In this document: one piece after another, positions 34,037 through 56,149 of the stretch
Position numbering within the stretch: position 1 is the stretch's first letter
Layout: every line of letters begins with the position of its first letter
NCBI RefSeq assembly: GCF_052324685.1
Contig: NC_135212.1
Coordinates: forward strand, 4,043,205 to 4,107,204
From: Brachyhypopomus gauderio
Taxonomy: Eukaryota; Chordata; Actinopteri; Gymnotiformes; Hypopomidae
DNA length: 64,000 nucleotides
Reading direction: 5' to 3'
Position numbers and translations under genes: made by a program
Notes under the pieces: model-generated
The model's input: only the letters and a program-made list of their open reading frames with translations
The model's database searches: none
Told to the model about the DNA's origin: nothing

Positions 34037-37000
34037 TATGTATCCAAAGATTCTTCCATGTGAATTCAAATAATGAATTAATAATATTAACAGTTATGAC
34101 ATAACTACATATAATATTATATTTCATTATAATAATAAGAAGGAATAAACTTTTCTAATTATTCTTTTTTTATTTTAGAGGTTCACAAACATTCGCTGTA
34201 CAGGTAGTAACTGTTGAAATATTGCAGAAATTAGATAAGTAAACAGTCCTCTCCAAAAGTATTGGATCAGCAAAAGTATTGGAACGGCAGGGCAAATTCC
34301 TTTGTTTTTGTTGTTCACTGAAGACAACTGGGCAGGGCCGGAGTGAGCCCCCTTTTCAGCTCAGGAGTTTCATCCCCAAATCCGACACAAAATTAATTTT
34401 CCCTCCCAATCGGCCCAAACTAGAGATTGACATGAGCCGGCCCATCGGGAATCCTCCCGAATCTCCCGATTAGCCACTCCGGCACTGCAACTGGGTCAAG
34501 AGACGAGTACGAGACAAGAGCTCAGAATTTCATCCTTTATTTCCTGGTATTTATATCTAGATTTGTTGAGCAACTTAGGACACACCAGCCTTTGTTTGAA
34601 GCCACACATTTCACAGGTGAGCAAAACTATTAGACCATGTGACTGACAGGTGTTTCTTGTTGACCAGGTGTTCTTTTTTAGGTTGATTGTTCAAATGTTA
34701 AATGGCTCTGCATGACTAATCGACATTATTAGCCTGGGTTTATGAAGATGAGGTTAAAGATCAGACATAAAGACCATGGAGCTGCCTATGGGAGAAAAAC
34801 AAGTCATTTTGAAGATAAGGAAAATCAGAGCCACTGGACAACCATTTGGCATAGCAAGAACAGCAAGAAAAGAAAGAAACTACTTGTGTAGTCATGGCCT
34901 GGTGGTTAGGGAACTGGTCTTGTGACCGGAGGGTCGTGGGTTCGATCCCCAGGCCTGATGCCATGACTGAGGTGCCCCTGAGCAAGGCCCTTAACCCTCA
35001 ATTGCTCACTTGTATAAAAAAATGAGATAAAAATGTAAGTCGCTCTGGATAAGGGCGTCTGCCAAATGCCATAAATGTAAATGTGTACTGAGCAACAGAC
35101 ATTGAACAGGTCGGCCAAGGAGAACAACCATAGTTGATGACAGGAATATTGTGAGAGTTGTGAAAAAACCCCAAAACATCAGTAACATCACGGGTGAAGG
35201 TATCACAACCCGCTGTTGGAAGTACACTCAGAAAGCAGAAATATAGAGGCCGTACCACAAGATGCAAACCATTCATCAGCAATAAGGATCTGAAGGCCAG
35301 TTTGGTATTTTCAAAGAAGTACAGAGATAAGCACCAAACGTTCTGGAACACAATCTTAGGTACTGATGAAACCAAGATTACCAATGTGATGGAAAGGCCA
35401 AAGTGTGAAGACAGAAAGGAACTGCTTATGATCCAAAATACAGAAGCACGGTGGAGGTAACGTCATGGCTTGGGCGGGCATGGTTGGTTCAGGAACAAAC
35501 TCATAATTGATGATGTAACTAATGATGGCAGCAGCAGAATGAATTCTGGAGTGTACAGAAACATTTTGTCCGGCAATTTATGGAGAAATCCGAACTAATC
35601 GGGAGGAAGTTTATCACGCAGCAGGACAATGACCCAAAGCACACTGCAAACAAAACAAAGGACTTCGTCGGGAACGAAAAGTGGAAGGTTTTGGACTGGC
35701 CAGCTCTGACCTGTCCTTAACCCAATAGAGGGTGCACTTCACCTCCTGAAGTGGAGACTACAAGGTGAAACTCCACCGAAACAAACAGGTACTGACAGAA
35801 GCCTCAGTAGAGGAAGAACGCAGCAGTATCACACGTGAAGAACAGTGATGTCGATGGGGCACAGGCTTCAGGCAAATACAACCAAAGGTCATGCCACCAA
35901 ATATGAAATATTATTTACTTTAAACATTTTTGTTCCTTTACTTTTGCTGCTCTAAAAATGCTGTGGTCTAATACAAACAGTAATATGTCCTGTCGTTTAA
36001 CACATCTAGATCTAGATGTTAATACCAGGAAATAAAAGCTTAAATTCTGACCTCTTGTATCATACTCATCTTTTGATCTTTAAACCCAAATGTCTCCAGT
36101 GAACAACAAAAATAAAGGATTTTGCCTTGCTGTTTCAATAATTTTGGAAGAGACTGTATGTAAAAAAAAAAAAAAAAAAATTTTAACATATAATAGACAA
36201 TACTGTAATGCAACTACTGTTAATGAATGACTCTCTTGTCTAGCATAGACCGGTGTTTGTCAACGTAATGATTTGAATGATATTTCTGAGCACACTACTG
36301 AGAAATAATCAGAAATAAATTGTCATCATACTAAGGACACTAATGATAAGTCATTGTATTTTTATGATGGCTTTCAAGCTTTTAGTGTTTGCCCTACCAC
36401 AAAGCTCGGGTATTAGCCTATATAAACTTTCTAATAACAGCTCTAAAAAACTCCATCGTGGTGTGCGTCAAACTCAATAGCAAAATAAACTTGACATCCT
36501 TCACGTGGGGTGAGTCACGCAGAGATGAGTTCAGTCCAGGAAGTACAGTATTTTAACCAATGGACAGCATTATTACTACAGGAATAAAATAACAGAAAGT
36601 TTAAGACAAGCATTCATTCACCAGTTTTTGAAATATAAAACTGTACAGACACGTTCTTAATAGTTAATGTTACTAACTGTTTAATTAATGTTAGTTAGTT
36701 ATTAAATATTGATATTATTATTACTGTAATTATTCTTAAGCACTGAAGGGTAACACCAATGAATACACGGTTTTTCCAGTGTAATGAAGTTTATCTGTGG
36801 GTTCGTTTCAGTGGCTTTATCACGGCTAACGATGCGACGTGGCCATAGTGGAAGATCTTATGGCATCTTAAAGTCCACAGAGTTCTAGCAGCTGTGGTCC
36901 AAATGTGTGGTACATTCACAGACGAGCCCTTGAGATGCATGGAGGAGTTCCTATTAGTTTAGCCTTATTCCATATATGACACGTTATTCTAGGCGTTCAC

Positions 37001-38295
37001 AGTAGCATTTAATCTGTGAGAAATGAACAGTATGATGAGATTTCTGCACGTTGGTACACGTCCCGTCCTTCTGTCCCGGGCTTTTTCTCCTCTCGGGCAC
37101 TAATTGTAATTACCGCAACGTGTCTCACTTTCTGCTGTTTTACGATTGTGTTTCATTAAATCAGCTTTACATGAGGAAACAAGTAATTCTAAACATTTCT
37201 GATTAATCTCATATGTGGAAAAGATCACAGCTATTATTTCATAATGCTATTTAGTCCTTGCGTCCTAATCACTATATTATTAATAAAATATAGTTTTTTT
37301 CTAAAATCCTAGGCTACATTATTTGATATTTTTATTTCTTATATATCTTATTAATAATATTTTATTAACTATTTCCTGGACATTGCCTTGTGTTACTGCT
37401 CTGAATCAGGGATGTAAATCATTTTCTTCTTTTGAACAAATTTTGTTAAGTGAAAACAAAAGAATAACTAAACTTTAACAAAGATAACTCCCTCACAATC
37501 ACAAGCCCTTTGCCATTTATGGCTCCTATAAACGTTTATGAGGGCTGCCTGTGTACAAGGCTAGACATTCTCCATCTATCTGTAGCTTGTTATCTCCTTT
37601 ATTTTACGAATGTCCATTAGGGCAACGGATGGCATCATTAAAGAATATGAAAACCCGAATACCTCGATTCTTCATGATGTGATGATGTATTGCCTAGAAC
37701 GTAATTTGACAGCATGTGTAACTAAATACTGTGAAGACACCCCTGATGATGACCATGAAAGCCCTACTGTTTAATCACCTGCTGGAATTTCCATGGCCTA
37801 CCAGAAAGATGCGCAATGTTTGCATACCTTGTTTGACTCTTGTATGAGTCTGCGCACCACCTCTTTGATATGTGGACTGTTCTCTTTGGGTGGATGCGTG
37901 TAAACGGACACGCGTGTCACTCCTTTGTAAAATGCGCTGTTCGGCCAGCCTATGTCCAGCGGGGGCACCTCGGTGTCGGACATGGTCGGCCAGTAGGTGG
38001 AGTGAACACCTGAGTCCGCGTTGGAGTCGTGGAGCGACCGAGAACCGCACGATTCCGTGTCACTCTCCTTATCATATTCCTGGAAGGTTTCTCGTATCCA
38101 CTTCACTTCCCTGGCAGAGAGGAAATCCTTGATGTTGTCCTCCTTAAGCCGCATCTTGAAGGCGCCATCTCCATGTTTCAGTAGATGCTCCAGCGCCGCT
38201 CGCTGCTCCTCGCTGTAATAAAACTCCGGTTTAGACTCGGGTATCTTCACGTTGATGTTCTCGTCGTCTATACATTTGATCTGAGAATCCGCCAT
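27042..38295 (-). CDS. fam83f: FAM83F-like CK1-anchoring protein, 5 coding exons with C-terminal CaaX box
   Basis: Coding exons (minus): 38295-37828, 32601-32434, 30558-30437, 30287-29362, 27091-27042. All junctions are in frame, giving 577 aa; human FAM83F is about 500. Residues about 10-310 form the DUF1669 pseudo-phospholipase-D domain that gives the family its binding to casein kinase 1. Visible marks are SDTEVPPLDIGWPNSAFYKG, VAVVMDL, DGDK (243-246) and the FxxxF motif FDHDF at 277-281, used for CK1 contact. The remainder is Ser/Pro/Lys-rich and low in structure. Exon 4 ends EDDG at a GTATGG donor; reading through would stop at 29348. Splicing to the 50-nt last exon adds 15 residues ending TCIQS, a CaaX box matching the farnesylated C-terminus reported for FAM83F. 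The start is the first ATG (MADSQIK). The first intron (5.2 kb) holds a Tc1 element and the last holds a 2-kb minisatellite. Same strand as grap2, 0.76 kb away. Confidence 0.9.
27262..29265. repeat. 2-kb TAACCC-rich minisatellite in fam83f intron 4
   Basis: 27262-27530 uses a 27-bp unit (TGTAACCCTAACCCTGCCAG then TCCCATC). 27530-29265 mixes a 21-bp unit (TATCCCTAACCCCATCAGTC then A) with longer units containing CCATAACCCTGTCAGCACCA. Vertebrate telomere hexamers CCCTAA occur throughout but usually not in tandem. The pattern near 27891 recurs near 28596, suggesting a higher-order period of about 705 bp. Unit lengths divisible by three leave about 690 codons open on both strands; these are not genes. 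Confidence 0.96.
32020..32068 (-). mobile_element. Terminal fragment of a hAT-like repeat
   Basis: Minus strand begins CAGTGGTTCCCAAACTTTTT then CTGCCGTGCCCCCCTTTAG, the well-known end of hAT-family repeats in vertebrates. The opposite end was not found. Confidence 0.5.
32608..32644. repeat. (CA)n microsatellite abutting fam83f exon 2 acceptor
   Basis: On the minus strand a (TG)n run leads directly into the TCCACAG acceptor of exon 2 (32601), like the cyth4 exon 12 arrangement. Confidence 0.95.
33597..34033. repeat. CA-rich low-complexity tract
   Basis: Alternating ACAC runs with CACTCACACATGCTCACA-type units and a 16-C homopolymer near 33630. His-Thr ORFs here are artefacts. Confidence 0.95.
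34760..35770 (+). pseudogene. Tc1-like transposase relic
   Basis: Recognisable pieces in changing frames: KHQTFWNTILGTDETKIT around 35330-35380 (first catalytic Asp), GGNVMAWAGMVGSG around 35452-35495, FITQQDNDPKHTANKTKDF around 35610-35670 (second catalytic Asp in the QDNDPKHT motif), then VLDWPALTCP. Stops, frame changes and the SINE interrupt it. Confidence 0.85.
34889..35083 (+). mobile_element. tRNA-derived SINE, copy 2, inserted in the Tc1 relic
   Basis: A box TGGCCTGGTGG, B box GGTTCGATCCCC, then CCTTAACCCTCAATTGCTCA and the tail AAGTCGCTCTGGATAAGGGC with TCTGCCAAATGCCATAAATG. Same family as 10926-11118. Confidence 0.9.
36157..37760. other. fam83f intron 1, remaining part
   Basis: AT-rich intronic sequence. 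No exon or further mobile element recognised. Confidence 0.5.
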
Positions 38296-38951
38296 ACTCT
38301 CCAAGGAGAAACAGTTAGCTCGCGTGCCTTACCCGGAAGAGCGTAGCGCACCTTTACCTGTCCTGTTTAATCGAGACTCAGGTAACGTGTAATTCTATAG
38401 CAGCGGCGCGAGGGAGGAGCTACGGAACCTGTAATAGTCTGTGACGACATATTTGCTTGTAGAGTGTAGCAAATTAACCCTAGTCTACACGTCACCGACG
38501 TTACTATAATAACTGTAAAACACCTGGCAGAAAAATATGCACAGGCACATGCATACCCATATGTGTTTATGGGTTTTTTTAAATGAAGAATCACAGTTCA
38601 AATTATAGTTTTCTCATCAGTTTTAATGGAAAAATGAAAAAAGAAATGCATCAAAAACTTGGTATATTAGGGCTGTATTATAATTGAGTTGTGATGACAA
38701 AAATTAAGTGGTGGTTAAGAAGAAAAAAACGTAACCTTGCACTATACATTGGTTTGAAATACGAAAGTCAATTATCATAGTACCTCACTTGTTCAAAGTA
38801 CAAATGTGTATGTCATAGATACATATTTCATTACCCAGCTCATTACAGTAATGCACTTAACCTGCAGTTTCTACTTCTCCGACATCCTGGTAAGCACTAA
38901 CGACAATAAAGTTTCCAACTTTGTAAAAGTGATTTAGTCTTCATTGTGCCG

Positions 38952-39040
38952 AAGGATGCTTTCTCAAGGCTCTGATTGGTCAGATGGTGCAGTGAAGGAT
39001 GCTTTCTCAAGGCTCTGATTGGTCGGATGGTGCAGTGACG
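38952..39040. repeat. Tandem duplication of about 44 bp next to the grap2 stop
   Basis: GAAGGATGCTTTCTCAAGGC followed by TCTGATTGGTCRGATGGTGC occurs twice in a row, in the region expected to be the grap2 3' UTR. The two copies differ at one or two bases. Confidence 0.9.
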
Positions 39041-39053
39041 TCTGCAGCCCGTG

Positions 39054-48990
<9,937 letters not shown>

Positions 48991-49031
48991 CACCGATGCT
49001 GTTAGCGCGACCTGAATTTGCCTACGGACGG

Positions 49032-49082
49032 AGTAACAGTAACTGACAGTAACAGTAACAGTAACTAACAGTAACAGTAAGT
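49032..49082. repeat. (AACAGT)n short array
   Basis: About eight units of AACAGT or AACTGAC-like steps, followed by a GC-rich, CpG-containing stretch (49083-49115). This could be a promoter-proximal region; no transcript is supported. Confidence 0.8.
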
Positions 49083-49442
49083 GACGCGCGCACGCAGCCA
49101 CCGCGCAGGGCGCAGGTCTTCATTCCAAATGACAAGCCGAGAGTCAAACGCTTACACAACCGGAACAAACTCCTCCCCAAACACACACACTTCTCAGAAT
49201 GGAGGTTGGAGGCTTCGAGATTTCTTGATTGACGACCGGTAAAATTAGTAATTTTAGTAGGTTTACAATCGATTGTAAATGAGTTTAGAAGAGGTTCCGA
49301 TCCGTTGGGTACAGGCAGGACAGAGCTCGGTTATCCTCTTTGAAGTCCCTACTTGGGAATTGTAGTTATAAATGTAGTTATTTATATATGTACACTATTA
49401 CCTTGTAGATTTAATAAAGCAGAGGGAGGCAAGTATACACGT

Positions 49443-49446
<4 letters not shown>

Positions 49447-49500
<54 letters not shown>

Positions 49501-49509
49501 GCGCGCGCG
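49447..49509. repeat. (TG)n/(CG)n microsatellite
   Basis: TG run followed by GCGCGCGCG, a potential Z-DNA-forming tract. Confidence 0.95.
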
Positions 49510-52500
49510 TTCACACTTAGCTATAACATTCAGTATCTGCATATTGCACGACAGGAAATCGCAAAAAGCGGAGTTGTCTCACTACAAATGTGTGGTTTCT
49601 CACTCTCTCACACTCACATTTACACTCATCCAATTAAAGCAGGTCGAGCAGCTTTGGTCAGATGCAGAGGTCAACACGCGACATGATAGACGAGTGACTA
49701 GTCCAAGATACAGATGACCATGTCTGCCAGCCCATACACGCCAGTACCCGGAGGGCTTAGTTTCCCATCATGGAACAAAATGCGACCTCAAAGGTGAAAT
49801 GCAGAAGTGAGAGAGAATAGTCCAGTTAACTTAACACACTGGCAAATAGCGGTACTCACCACTCGTGTTATCAAGTGAGATGGTGTTATTATTGTTGTCA
49901 TAACTGACTTATTGCATGCATCAATAAGTTTTCTCAATTCAGGTGCATAAGTGCCTAGTGTATGTGCTTCAAGCTTTATTTAATTTTAATTATTAATTTG
50001 TGCTCTAATTCAAAATGTGCAATGAAGGCAAAAACCAAAAACGGGACAGCAAAATAAAAGCATCACATATAAGATTAACAGACAATTATATTTAAGAGAC
50101 ATTTATTAGACATTTATTAGACGTGGATCTCGTGATTGATCTTGACAGTGCTGAGTGATATTTTTTACATTGTGATGTTACAGTAAAAAGGTTAAATGCT
50201 AATGTAGGTTAAAAAGAGGTTAAACAACCACACAACATAATAAGAGTCTAATTACTTATTTTAAATACCGTCTGAACATCTAAACTATCATCTAACAAAC
50301 AATATAATTATATGCCACATACAATCCCGTTTTTTTCTTTCTGAAACAGTTTTCTTCTATTTTAAATGGGCCTTGACTAATCCAAGAATTTCAATTAAAC
50401 AGAAATCTGACATCTTTAATCCTAATTCAGAACTGATAACACTATTCAGAACTGATAATACTATTCAGAACTGAAGAGTCGGGTGAGAAGTTTTCATTTG
50501 GCCTCTCGCTGTACAGAGTCGACTTCTCAAAACTTTGCTACCCTCTTGTTTCTGTAACAATCAGCCTCGCAATTTCAGCAAGGAAAGCATCATGAAGGTA
50601 ACTAGGGTTTTAAGATTAAGATTAGGATTAGGATGAATTAGAGTCTAAGATTAAGATAAACATTTAAGATTACGATGCTGGAACAAATGATGGCTGGATA
50701 AGAGGAGGAACTTTGGTTTGTGTTAATGAATGCACCATCAATAAAGTCAAATTTCATTCAGCGTTTCATATTCTTGAAATACATCAGTAGTAATTTACAA
50801 TCCTGGAAGATAAGCAAAGTATATTCCTATGCCTTTTGTTATTGTATGTTTAGGAAGATCACTAAATTGGATTTGTTTTTATAGGGAGGATTAAGGCATG
50901 ATGTGCCAGCTGTCAGGAATCAATAATATAGTAAAAAAATCTGTGACCATACAAAAAAAGTGTTCAGTTTCAGGTCATATTAGAGAAAATTTGAATGAAT
51001 TGCTTCTGTGTGTTAGTGTGTGTATGTGTGTGTGGCACAGTGCTCGATTAAAAATAAGACTTTAATAGTCTTGAAGTCTTAATACTGTATTACAACAGTA
51101 TTAAAAATAAATATTTGCAATAAGGAAAAGTAGCAAATATTACAGAACATGGACAAATTAAATATCTGATTGGAGAGAAATTGATACAGAACTACTATGT
51201 AAGTATACTTGTTAAAAGGAAAGCATTTTGCTTCATATCTTGTGCCAAAAGCACTTTCAGGCACCTAAAACCTGCTTCCTGCACTGCTAATGCGCCAACA
51301 CACACACACACACACACACTTCTGAAATATTCTTACACAGTAAGTAGTTACGTTTAATTTAGAATACAAATGAAAACTTTTTTTAATCCACGTTCATATC
51401 TTCTATGTACTCGTTTCCTCTCCAACCAAAAATATCATACCACCTTAAAAAAGGAGAGCTAGGGTTAGGGTTATCACTGAAATAGAGATTTAATGATTGC
51501 TTTATCATAAGAAAGATACGTTTTTTTCTAATCTTAGCAGATTGATCAGAGTTTTTTACATCTCAGTTGCATAAGCTGTGTATTCCCATGTTATTCATCT
51601 CTGCATCATAGGGACTCCACACTGAAGGCACTCTCCACCAAAGCTGAGAGAAGCAATGGTTTACTGTGGTCACTAGACTCAGTGTGTCAAATCCACAAAG
51701 TGGACAGATTAAAGCGCCCACAGCGGAAAGCCAAGCCTTTAGAGTCACTCCTTCTAAACATACACATGTTTGGAACATAAACATACACGTTTCATGAAAT
51801 CCACCAAAAACCAAACATTTATCTCTATGTACGCAGCAGGCTGTCAGAAATCGATGAACACTGTTCTTTGCGCCGTCTGAAAGATGTGTAGGTGTTTGAG
51901 GATAGAAGCAAGCAGTGCCGTTATTCAGCAAAACTGTGCTTTCCTGCTGCTGTGCACTGATCTACCTTATTCCCCCAACCCCCCACCAGCCCTCCTTCAG
52001 AGTCACAAACCTATGAGCTCACTTCCTGAGCCCACATCCGATACCACTCCTCACTGTGCACAGGCATAGCGGGGAGGTGAACGGCACCGCAAGAGAGAGC
52101 GCGGACGGTGCAGCGATGATATCTTCTCCGTCAGGTAATCGCATCACCCTCCGATCAATGAAGGAATGAAGTAAAGGTCTCAGCTACGTTCAGCATGCTT
52201 GTCCACGCTGTCAGACTGCTAGGGCAACAAGATCTAGAAGAAACCCAAACCCGAACATTTTTAACTCTGCCAAAATTTTATTGTTGAATTGTTCCTTTCA
52301 ACGGCCTCCCCCTTTCACACCTTCTCGATTTGCACCGGGGTTTCTATCCACGCGTCGGCGTTTGTGCAAACGCTGCCGCGTTTCGCTTCCCGTGGCTCGA
52401 CTCCTGCCGTTTGTGTCTGTGAAGAGAAGGAGGTGAATGTCCTGAACACGGCAGATGTCCAGGAAGAGGAAACCGCAACAGAGCAGAGTGCACAGCCCAG

Positions 52501-52880
52501 GCTGACGGGGAAGGGGGCCGAGAGAGAGACAGACAGACAGAGAGAGAAATGGGGAAAGAGAAAGGATAGATGGAGAAAAGAAAGCATAATACGGTAAATT
52601 AATAATGTTTGCACCAGTAAAGCTCACTGAACAGAACCAAGAGAGGGTGGGGGAGAGGGGGTTAATATGTACAGATACCCTCCAGATGATGGGCTGCTTG
52701 CAGTAGAAATGGGGGGCACACATAACACAGTGAAGCACACGGCTCACAGTGGGCTGAAGCGCTCGGCTGCAGAGGCATTAGAGATTAGAGCTCACTGCTT
52801 CTGTTTGTGCCATCCCAGAACTCCCAGGTAGGCATTAACTGCAGCTACACACTGGGTCAGTTGCCATGGCATCACGTTAT
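49510..52880. other. Intergenic spacer, no confirmed gene
   Basis: AT-rich with a small CA run (51298-51319) and a single AGGGTTAGGGTTA at about 51462. 52072-52134 looks like an isolated exon (acceptor TGCACAG, donor CAGGTAATC) but has no recognisable product. Confidence 0.45.
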
Positions 52881-52912
52881 TGTCACCATCTTCACTGAGT
52901 AAGACACAAGAG

Positions 52913-53070
52913 TGAGTGAGTGAGAGAGAATGAGAGAGAGAGTGGGGGGGTAGAGTGAGAGAGAGAGAGAGAGAGAGAGAGGGGAGGAGAGAGAGAGAGA
53001 GTGAGTGAGAGAGGAGGGAGAGAGAGAAAATGAAGGAAGGAAGGAAAGAAGGAAGGTAAGAAAGGGAGCA
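52913..53070. repeat. (GA)n and (GGAA)n low-complexity tract
   Basis: GAGAGA runs followed by GAAGGAAGG steps. Confidence 0.95.
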
Positions 53071-53099
53071 AGAAACACACAGAGCAAGAGGAAGGTGTT

Positions 53100-53343
53100 A
53101 GTCTGTTAATGGTCTGTCTCCCTCAGTGTGTTAATGTGTCTGCCTCTCTCAGTGTGTTAATGCTGTCTGCCTCTCTCACTGTGTTAATGCTGTCTGCCTC
53201 TCCCAGTGTGTTAATGCTGTCTGCTTCTCTCAGTGTGTTAATGCTGTCTGTCTCCCTCTCAGTGTGTTAATGCTGTCTGCCTCTCTCACTGTGTTAATGC
53301 TGTCTGCCTCTCTCAGTGTGTTAATGCTGTCTGTCTCCCTCTC
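53100..53343. repeat. 27-bp minisatellite
   Basis: About nine copies of a unit built on GTGTTAATGCTGTCTGCCTC then TCTCA, with CCCAG and CTCAC variants. Confidence 0.93.
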
Positions 53344-53569
53344 AGGCTATCAGCTTGCCACAGGGCTGTCTGTGGTGACCGCTCAAGCCCAGCCACACAT
53401 GTGGGGGCCATATTGGAGGACGCATGTCAGCCCAGCTGTAATTAATTGCTGTTAGCCAGTAGCTCAACGTACAGACTGCATAGAGCGCCTCACTGAGGCT
53501 GTTCTCAAACAGCACTACAGGCTTGACTCCAGGTGGAGCTGGCCAGCAGGGGGAGCTGTGAACACCCTG

Positions 53570-56140
53570 CCACAACTAGCATACTTTACTCCTTTACACC
53601 CCGCCACCACTACCATACTTTACTCCATTACACCTTGCCACCACTAGCATACTTTACTCCATTACACCTTGCCACCACTAGCATATTTACTCCTTTACAC
53701 CCACCACCACTAGCATACTTTACTCTTTTACACCCCGCCACCACTAGTATACTTTACTCATTTACACCCCACCACCACTAGCATACTTTACTCCTTTACA
53801 CCCCGCCACCACTACCATACTTTACTCCATTACACCTTGCCACCACTAGCATACTTTACTCCATTACACCTTGCCACCACTAGCATATTTTACTCCTTTA
53901 CACCCACCACCACTAGCATACTTTACTCCTTTACACCCCACCATCACTAGTATACTTTACTCCTTTACACCACGCCATCACTACCATACTTTACTCCATT
54001 ACACCCGCCACCACTAGCATACTTTACTCCTTTACACCCACCACCACTACCATACTTTACTCCTTTACACCCACCACCACTACCATCCTTTACTCTTTTA
54101 TGAAATGTGCCATATTTTGTCAATTGTGATTTTTACACCCCACTCCTTTTACACCCAGCCACCACTACCATACTTTACTCCTTTATACCACGCCACCTGT
54201 ATCATACTTTACTCCTTTACACCCACCACCACTACCATACTTTACTCCTTTACACCCCGCCATCACTACCATACTTTACTTCTTTACACCCCGCCACCAC
54301 TAGCATATTTTACTCCTTTACACCCTGCCACCACTAGCATACTTTACTCATTTACACCCCGCCATCACTAGCATACTTTACTCCTTCACACCCCACCACC
54401 ACTACCATACTTTACTCCACTACACCTGGCCACCACTACCATACTTTACACCTTTACACCCGCCACCACTACCATACTTTACTCCATTACACCTTGCCAC
54501 CACTAGCATACTTTACTCCTTTACACCCCGCCACCACTACCATACTTTACTCCATTACACCTTGCCATCACTAGCATATTTTACTCCTTTACACCCACCA
54601 TCACTAGCATACTTTACTCCTTTACACCCCGCCACCACTAGTATGCTTTACTCCTTTACACCCACCACCACTAGCATACTTTACTCCTTTACACCCACCA
54701 CCACTACCATCCTTTACTCCTTTACACCCAGCCACCACTACCATACTTTACTCCTTTATACCCACCTCCACTAGCATACTTTACTCCTTTACACCCCGCC
54801 ACCACTACCATACTTTGCTCCTTTACACCCCGCCATCACTACCATACTTTACTTCTTTACATCCCGCCACCACTAGCATATTTTACTCCTTTACATGCTG
54901 CCACCACTAGCATACTTTACTCATTTACACCCCGCCATCACTAGCATACTTTACTCCTTTACACCCTGCCACCACTACCATACTTTACTCCATTACACCT
55001 GGCCACCACTACCATACTTTACACCTTTACACCAGCCACCACTACCATACTTTACTCCATTACACCTTGCCACCACTACCATACTTTACTCCTTTACACC
55101 CCGCCACCACTAGCATACTTTACTCCTTTACACCCCGCCACCACTACCATACTTTACTCCATTACACCTTGCCATCACTAGCATACTTTACTCCATTACA
55201 CCTTGCCACCACTAGCATATTTTACTCCTTTACACCCACCACCACTAGCATACTTTACTCCTTTACACCCCGCTACCACTACCATACTTTACTCCATTAC
55301 ACCTTGCCACCACTAGAATACTTTACTCCATTACACCTTGCCACCACTAGCATATTTTACTCCTTTACACCCACCACCACTAGCATACTTTACTCCTTTA
55401 CACCCCGCCACCACTAGTATACTTTACTCCTTTACACCACGCCATCACTACCATACTTTACTCCATTACACCCGCCACCACTAGCATACTTTACTCCCTT
55501 ACACCCACCACCACTACCATACTTTACTCCTTTACACCCACCACCACTACCATCCTTTACTCCTTTACACCCAGCCACCACTACCATACTTTACTCCTTT
55601 ATACCACGCCACCTGTATCATACTTTATTCCTTTACACCCACCACTAGCATACTTTACTCATTTACACCCCGCCATCACTACCATACTTTACTTCTTTAC
55701 ATCCCGCCACCACTAGCATATTTTACTCCTTTACATGCTGCCACCACTAGCATACTTTACTCCTTTACACCCTGCCACCACTAGCATACTTTACTCATTT
55801 ACACCCTGCCATCACTAGCATACTTTACTCCTTTACACCCCACCACCACTACCATACTTTACTCCATTACACCTGGCCACCACTACCATACTTTACACCT
55901 TTACACCCGCCACCACTACCATACTTTACTCCTTTACACCCTGCCACCACTACCATACTTTACTCCTTTACACCCGCCACCACTACCATACTTTACTCCT
56001 TTACATCCCACCACCACTACCATTATTTACTCCTTTACACCCCGCCATCACTACCATACTTTACTCCTTTACACCCCACCACCACTATCATACTTTACTC
56101 CTTTACACCCCGCCAACACTACCATACTTTACTCCTTTGC
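53570..56140. repeat. 2.6-kb minisatellite of 32-34-bp units
   Basis: Roughly 75 copies of a unit reading CATACTTTACTCCTTTACAC then CCCGCCACCACTAC, with frequent T/G/A changes and 1-2-bp deletions. A unique interruption lies at about 54094-54140. Blocks such as CCACCTGTATCATACTTTA recur about 1.4 kb apart, indicating segmental expansion. ORFs here (53533-55417) are by-products. Confidence 0.97.
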
Positions 56141-56149
56141 TTTGCATAC

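Larger units (their letters stand above)
34244..36156 (+). mobile_element. Tc1/mariner element with decayed transposase, in fam83f intron 1
   Basis: Inverted ends CAGTCCTCTCCAAAAGTATT on the left and CAGTCTCTTCCAAAATTATT on the right (reverse complement). Matching sub-terminal sequence GGCAAAATCCTTT / TTTGTTGTTCACTG follows on both sides. A TA follows the right end (36157-36158); the left dinucleotide is AA. Between them lies a transposase relic and a SINE insertion at 34889-35083. Confidence 0.88.

Noticed and set aside
51455..51480. Interstitial telomere signal AGGGTTAGGGTTA
   Set aside because: Only two hexamers; expected by chance in a window of this size.
53533..55417. Series of ORFs rich in YFTPLH or TLLHYT
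   Set aside because: Generated by the 32-34-bp minisatellite.
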